The notes beneath the pieces were generated by a model that had not been told where the DNA came from, ran no database searches, and saw only the letters and a list, made by a program, of their open reading frames with translations. A program made the translations under genes and the position numbers. A stretch of DNA of 64,000 nucleotides from Streptomyces maremycinicus (GTDB taxonomy: Bacteria > Actinomycetota > Actinomycetes > Streptomycetales > Streptomycetaceae): assembly GCF_001184025.1 (NCBI RefSeq), contig NZ_BBYG01000009.1:62001-126000 (forward strand), written 5' to 3'. Each line of letters starts with the position of its first letter. Position 1 is the first letter of the stretch. Below are positions 59,975-64,000 of this stretch, piece after piece.

Positions 59975-61156
59975 TCAGCCGGAGCCCACGAACAGGACGA
60001 GCAGCAGCCAGACCACGGGGGCCGTGGGCAGGAGCGAGTCGAGGCGGTCCATGATGCCCCCGTGGCCCGGGAGCAGCGTGCCCATGTCCTTGATGCCCAG
60101 GTCCCGCTTGATCATGGACTCGCCGAGGTCGCCGAGCGTGGCGCTGGCCGCGACGGCCAGGCCGAGCAGCAGGCCCTGCCACCAGGTGCCGTCGTCGATC
60201 ACGAACTGCATCAGCAGCGCGCCGGCGACCATCGCGAACGACACCGCGCCGAGCAGGCCCTCGCGGGTCTTGCCCGGGCTGATGCGCGGAGCCAGCTTGG
60301 TCCTGCCGAAACGCCAGCCGACGGCGTACGCGCCCGTGTCGCTGACGACCGTCAGGACCAGGAACGTCATGACGCGGAACGCTCCGTCGTCGGCGGTGAG
60401 CATCAGGGCGACGAACGTGGCCAGGAACGGGACGTAGAAGGCCGCGAAGACGCCGGCGGTGACGTCCTTCAGATAGCCCTCGGGCGGTTCGGTCATCCGC
60501 CAGACCAGCACCGCGAGCGCGGTGAGGGCCATGGCGACCCAGGCTCCCTCGGGACCCCGGACGTATCCGGCGACGACCATCGCCGCGCCGCCGACCGCGA
60601 GCGGCACGAGCGGCGCCTTGATGCCCTTGCGCTCCTGAAGCCTGCTGGTCAGCTCCCACAGGCCGACGACGACCGCGATCGCTATCACGCCGATGAACAC
60701 GGCCTTGACCACGAACAGCGACGCGATGATCACCACACCGAGCCCGACGCCGACCCCTATGGCCGCGCCCAGGTCACGGCCCGCACTCTTCTTCTGGGGT
60801 GCGGGCGCCGGGTGAGAGGCGTCGGGCATGGGCTCCGGATTCTGCGGCACCGCCGCAGGGGGCTGTGCCGACGGTGTGTCGTGGCCGTGGGCGGCGGTGC
60901 CGTACGACTGGTTGCCGTAGGGCCGGTCCGGGAACAAGGGGCCGCCCGACCGAGCGGCCCCCCGGTCGTCATCCTGGTTTCCGCCGTGCGCGGGTACGTC
61001 GGGGACGATGGGCATGGGGCGAGTCTGCTGCGCCTCAGGCGCATCGTACGCGGGACCCGCCGGGGCGGCCCCCTGGACAGGCCCCTGGCCGGCGGGCTCC
61101 CAGTACCCGGCCCGCGACCCGGCGTGTGGCGGTGAGCCCCAGGAAGAGTCGTTCAT
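59975..61156 (-). CDS. cdsA: Phosphatidate cytidylyltransferase
   Basis: This 393-residue integral membrane enzyme makes CDP-diacylglycerol from phosphatidate and CTP for phospholipid synthesis. A proline/glutamine-rich cytoplasmic N-terminus of about 125 residues precedes some eight helices. The C-terminal signature SATLGDLGESMIKRDLGIKD with GHGGIMDRLDS holds the metal-binding acidic residues. Its ATG overlaps the frr stop (ATGA). The order frr-cdsA is conserved in Streptomyces. Confidence 0.95.
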   Translation of the reverse strand: MNDSSWGSPPHAGSRAGYWEPAGQGPVQGAAPAGPAYDAPEAQQTRPMPIVPDVPAHGGNQDDDRGAARSGGPLFPDRPYGNQSYGTAAHGHDTPSAQPPAAVPQNPEPMPDASHPAPAPQKKSAGRDLGAAIGVGVGLGVVIIASLFVVKAVFIGVIAIAVVVGLWELTSRLQERKGIKAPLVPLAVGGAAMVVAGYVRGPEGAWVAMALTALAVLVWRMTEPPEGYLKDVTAGVFAAFYVPFLATFVALMLTADDGAFRVMTFLVLTVVSDTGAYAVGWRFGRTKLAPRISPGKTREGLLGAVSFAMVAGALLMQFVIDDGTWWQGLLLGLAVAASATLGDLGESMIKRDLGIKDMGTLLPGHGGIMDRLDSLLPTAPVVWLLLVLFVGSG

Positions 61157-61716
61157 CAGACCTCGAGCAGCTCCGCTTCCTTGTGCTTCAGGAGCTCGTC
61201 CACCTGCGCGACGTACTTCGCGGTGGTGTCGTCGAGCTCCTTCTCCGCACGGCGGCCCTCGTCCTCGCCGACCTCGCCGTCCTTGATCAGCTTGTCGATC
61301 GCGTCCTTGGCCTTGCGGCGGACCGCGCGGATGGACACCTTGGCGTCCTCGCCCTTGCCCTTGGCGACCTTGATGTAGTCGCGGCGGCGCTCCTCGGTCA
61401 GCTCGGGGAACACCACTCGGATGATGTTGCCGTCGTTGCTCGGGTTGACGCCCAGGTCGGAGTCGCGGATCGCCTGCTCGATGTTGCGCAGCGCGGTCTT
61501 GTCGAACGGCGTCACGACCGCCATGCGCGGCTCCGGCACGGAGAACGAAGCCAGCTGGTTGATCGGCGTCGGTGCGCCGTAGTAGTCGGCAACGATCTTG
61601 TTGAACATCGCCGGGTGCGCACGGCCGGTGCGGATCGCGGCGAAGTCCTCCTTGGCGACCACGACGGCCTTCTCCATCTTCTCCTCGGCCTCGAGGAGGG
61701 TCTCTTCGATCACCAC
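61156..61716 (-). CDS. frr: Ribosome recycling factor
   Basis: This is a 186-residue cytoplasmic protein, standard length for RRF. It contains recognisable [28 protein letters not shown] and [16 protein letters not shown] blocks and ends with a helical three-helix-bundle tail. With EF-G it splits post-termination ribosomes. It is coupled to cdsA by a 4-nt overlap and lies 179 bp after pyrH. Confidence 0.97.
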   Translation of the reverse strand: MVIEETLLEAEEKMEKAVVVAKEDFAAIRTGRAHPAMFNKIVADYYGAPTPINQLASFSVPEPRMAVVTPFDKTALRNIEQAIRDSDLGVNPSNDGNIIRVVFPELTEERRRDYIKVAKGKGEDAKVSIRAVRRKAKDAIDKLIKDGEVGEDEGRRAEKELDDTTAKYVAQVDELLKHKEAELLEV

Positions 61717-61895
61717 TTGCTCCTGCGTGTCTTGAGTAGGCCCGGCTGCACTTCCCTGCGGAGGCGGCGGCCGGCTGCGTCGCGTCTTCTTCCTGCACGG
61801 TTCCCGACCGGCAGGACATTGTCCATCCCCCGGCCAGGGTCCGTCCCCCGGTCAGGTGTCGTCGTACGAAACCGGGGTCCTACGGGGTCCACCGG

Positions 61896-62654
61896 TCAGG
61901 CCCGGCTGCCCTGCTCACCCACAAGCGTGCCGATCTTCTCACCCTTGACGGCGCGAGCGATATTGCCCTCGGTCAGAAGCTCGAAGACGAGGATCGGAAG
62001 CTTGTTGTCGCGGCACAGCGTGATCGCGGTCATGTCGGCGACCTTCAGGTCGCGGGTGATGACCTCGCCGTAGCCGAGGGCGTCGAACTTCACGGCCGCC
62101 GGGTTGGTCTTCGGGTCGGAGTCGTAGACGCCGTCCACGCCGTTCTTGCCCATCAGCAGCGCCTCGGCGTCGATCTCCAGGGCGCGCTGGGCGGCGGTGG
62201 TGTCGGTGGAGAAGTACGGCATGCCCATACCGGCACCGAAGATGACCACGCGGCCCTTCTCCAGGTGCCGCACGGCACGCAGCGGGATGTACGGCTCGGC
62301 GACCTGGCCCATGGTGATGGCGGTCTGCACGCGGCTGTCGATGCCCTCCTTCTCCAGGAAGTCCTGGAGAGCGAGGCAGTTCATGACCGTACCGAGCATG
62401 CCCATGTAGTCCGAGCGGGCGCGGTCCATGCCACGTTGCTGGAGTTCGGCGCCGCGGAAGAAGTTGCCGCCGCCGATCACGACCGCGATCTCGGCACCGT
62501 CACGGACGACGGCGGCGATCTCACGGGCGATCTTGTGCACCACGTCGGGGTCCACGCCCAGGCCCCCGCCGCCGGAGAATGCCTCCCCGGACAGCTTCAG
62601 CATGAACCGGCCGCGCAGTTTGCCGTCGTCGCTCGTCTGGGCCTTGGTGGTCAT
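61896..62654 (-). CDS. pyrH: Uridylate kinase
   Basis: This 252-residue UMP kinase of the amino-acid-kinase fold has [16 protein letters not shown] at the N-terminus, [12 protein letters not shown] and the [13 protein letters not shown] loop. It phosphorylates UMP to UDP for RNA and nucleotide synthesis. It lies in the conserved rpsB-tsf-pyrH-frr series on the minus strand. The C-terminal [11 protein letters not shown] is typical of actinomycetes. Confidence 0.97.
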   Translation of the reverse strand: MTTKAQTSDDGKLRGRFMLKLSGEAFSGGGGLGVDPDVVHKIAREIAAVVRDGAEIAVVIGGGNFFRGAELQQRGMDRARSDYMGMLGTVMNCLALQDFLEKEGIDSRVQTAITMGQVAEPYIPLRAVRHLEKGRVVIFGAGMGMPYFSTDTTAAQRALEIDAEALLMGKNGVDGVYDSDPKTNPAAVKFDALGYGEVITRDLKVADMTAITLCRDNKLPILVFELLTEGNIARAVKGEKIGTLVGEQGSRA

Positions 62655-62694
62655 GGGAGAATCCCGCCTCTTTCACGTGGTGCACATGCGAAGA

Positions 62695-62740
62695 AGGCCA
62701 TTGCCGGTGGGGTGTTCCAACCCGTGCGCGGCAATGGCCT
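62695..62740 (-). terminator. Hairpin between tsf and pyrH
   Basis: AGGCCATTGCCG (62695-62706) pairs perfectly with CGGCAATGGCCT (62729-62740); on the minus strand it is followed by TCTTC. It probably ends or attenuates rpsB-tsf transcription. Confidence 0.75.
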
Positions 62741-62840
62741 CCTCGTCAGATCTGCTGTCGTCCGTCACGCACGCGCGTGACGGCGTACCGGACGACTGCC
62801 TCCGACCCTATCGGGCCGGAGCGTCGATAGCGGCACGGAC

Positions 62841-63677
62841 TCAGATGCCGACCTTGATGCGCGTGAAGCGCTTCAGGGTGACACCGGCCTCGTCCAGGAC
62901 CTTCTGGACGGACTTCTTGTTGTCCAGCGCGTACGGCTGGCCGAGCAGCGTGGCGTCCTTGAAGAAGCCGTTGAGGCGACCCTCGACGATCTTCGGCAGG
63001 GCGGCCTCGGGCTTGCCCTCGGCGCGGGTGGTCTCCTCGGCGACGCGGCGCTCGGACTCGACGACCTCGGCCGGCACGTCCTCCTTGGAGAGGTACTTCG
63101 GCGCGAAGGCGGCGATGTGCTGGGCGATGCCCTTGGCGACGTCGGCGTTCGGCTTGTCCAGCTCGACGAGGACACCGATCTGCGGGGGCAGGTCGGGCAT
63201 CGTGCGGTGCATGTACGCGGTCACGAAGCCACCGGCGAACTGCGCGAAGCGGTCCAGCACGATCTTCTCGCCGAGGTTGGCGTTGGCCTCGTCCACGAAC
63301 GCCTGGACGGTCTTGCCGGCCTCGATCTCGGACGCGAGCAGCGCCTCGAGGTCGGCCGGGGAGGTCTTGGCGACGTGCTCGGCGATCGCGTTGGCGACGG
63401 CCTGGAACTTGTCACCCTTGGCGACGAAGTCCGTCTCGCACTTCAGCTCGACGAGGACGCCGGAGGTGTTGTCGTCGGCGATGATCGAGACCACGGCGCC
63501 GTTCTCGGCGGAGCGGCCCTCACGCTTGGCGACGCCCTTCTGGCCCTTGATCCGGAGCGCCTCGACGGCCTTGTCGACGCTGCCCTCGGCCTCGTCCAGC
63601 GCCTTCTTGCAGTCCATCATGCCGGCGCCGGTGAGCTCACGGAGCTTCTTGACGTCAGCGGCGGTGTAGTTCGCCAT
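62841..63677 (-). CDS. tsf: Translation elongation factor Ts
   Basis: This 278-residue EF-Ts has the N-terminal MANYTAADVKKLRELTGAGM UBA-like helix pair and the conserved CETDFVA. It ends in a C-terminal helical domain. It exchanges GDP for GTP on EF-Tu. Length is standard for actinomycetes. The leader contains a duplicated CGAAGATCT just before the gene. Confidence 0.97.
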   Translation of the reverse strand: MANYTAADVKKLRELTGAGMMDCKKALDEAEGSVDKAVEALRIKGQKGVAKREGRSAENGAVVSIIADDNTSGVLVELKCETDFVAKGDKFQAVANAIAEHVAKTSPADLEALLASEIEAGKTVQAFVDEANANLGEKIVLDRFAQFAGGFVTAYMHRTMPDLPPQIGVLVELDKPNADVAKGIAQHIAAFAPKYLSKEDVPAEVVESERRVAEETTRAEGKPEAALPKIVEGRLNGFFKDATLLGQPYALDNKKSVQKVLDEAGVTLKRFTRIKVGI

Positions 63678-63744
63678 GATCTGTGAATCTCTCTCGGAGT
63701 TCGAAGTCTCGAAGATCTACGAAGATCTGGGGGGCTGTGGGTGA

Positions 63745-63777
63745 ACGGCGGGCGGTGCGCTGGGCACCCCCCGCCGT
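63745..63777 (-). terminator. Hairpin between rpsB and tsf
   Basis: ACGGCGGG (63745-63752) pairs with CCCGCCGT (63770-63777), with inner GGTGC/GCACC. It may attenuate read-through from rpsB to tsf. Confidence 0.55.
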
Positions 63778-63834
63778 CACTTCGTCCCTAGGGCCGTACG
63801 GACGCGTCGGCGACCGTGCGGCCTACGGCCTGAC

Positions 63835-64000
63835 TCAGGCCTGCTCGCCCTCGGCGGCCGGAGCGGCCTCGGCGGCGGGGGCCTCGGCGGCGGGCGCCTC
63901 GGTCTCGGCGGCGGGCGCCTCGGCGGCGGGGGCCTCAGCCTCGGCAGCGGCCTCGGCCGGCTTCTCGGCGGACTCTTCGCCGTCCGCCTTCTTCTCGCCC
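63835..64000 (-). CDS. rpsB: 30S ribosomal protein S2, C-terminal fragment
   Basis: Only the last 55 codons are in the window. They encode the acidic, alanine-rich tail (EAPAAEAPAAETEAPAAEA-type repeats ending EGEQA) characteristic of actinomycete S2, beyond the conserved core. The position next to tsf confirms it. The stop is TGA at 63837-63835. Confidence 0.9.
   Translation of the reverse strand, partial: GEKKADGEESAEKPAEAAAEAEAPAAEAPAAETEAPAAEAPAAEAAPAAEGEQA

Noticed and set aside
62860..62880. GAAGCGCTTC resembling the LacI operator
   Set aside because: It lies inside the tsf coding region, lacks the outer TC/GA bases and is explained by codons.

Overview
The window is from a high-GC actinomycete, almost certainly Streptomyces. 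GC content is extreme, CDSs use G/C-ending third positions, GTG starts and putative leaderless starts are frequent, and the gene order rlmN ... cdsA-frr-pyrH-tsf-rpsB next to a thiamine-transport and polyamine/GABA region is a Streptomyces core arrangement.

Region 1 (1-6.6 kb) is a sugar locus: a CUT1-type ABC importer (two permeases and a large lipoprotein binding protein) divergent from a multidomain GH3 beta-glycosidase, with two identical LacI-type palindromes in the control region. Region 2 (6.6-43.1 kb) is core metabolism centred on polyamine and GABA catabolism: an aldehyde dehydrogenase operon with potDABC and a PuuB-like oxidase, gabT beside a PucR-type regulator, and a second dehydrogenase plus orphan PotD near an Lrp/AsnC regulator and a class III aminotransferase. 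Between these lie a COG1816 deaminase (possibly aminodeoxyfutalosine deaminase of the futalosine pathway), GDPD, HxlR/F420-reductase-like pair, a tight class F sortase-ECF sigma operon, an ABC exporter-like pair, a LOG-like protein and an LAETG surface protein. Region 3 (43.2-48.3 kb) is a thiamine ABC importer (thiBPQ) behind a TPP riboswitch, followed by rlmN.

Region 4 (48.33-59.78 kb) is an 11.4-kb actinomycete integrative and conjugative element (AICE). It carries Int, Xis, RepSA-like initiator, TraB-type translocase, Spd/DUF2637 spread proteins, a GGDEF protein, and an XRE/Nudix/HD control module. It has inserted into the first codons of rlmN, and supplies a replacement start codon and promoter while the original rlmN 5' end lies orphaned at the other end. 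Immediately inside the rlmN end is visibly lower-GC cargo: a TIR-like (DUF1863/ThsB-type) protein, a HIT nucleotide hydrolase and a convergent small multi-span membrane protein. This is the best candidate for an undescribed (anti-phage-like, nucleotide-signalling) system in the window. A nested palindrome of about 170 bp separates it from the AICE control genes.

Region 5 (59.8-64 kb) is the core cluster cdsA-frr-pyrH-tsf-rpsB on the minus strand; rpsB runs off the end.
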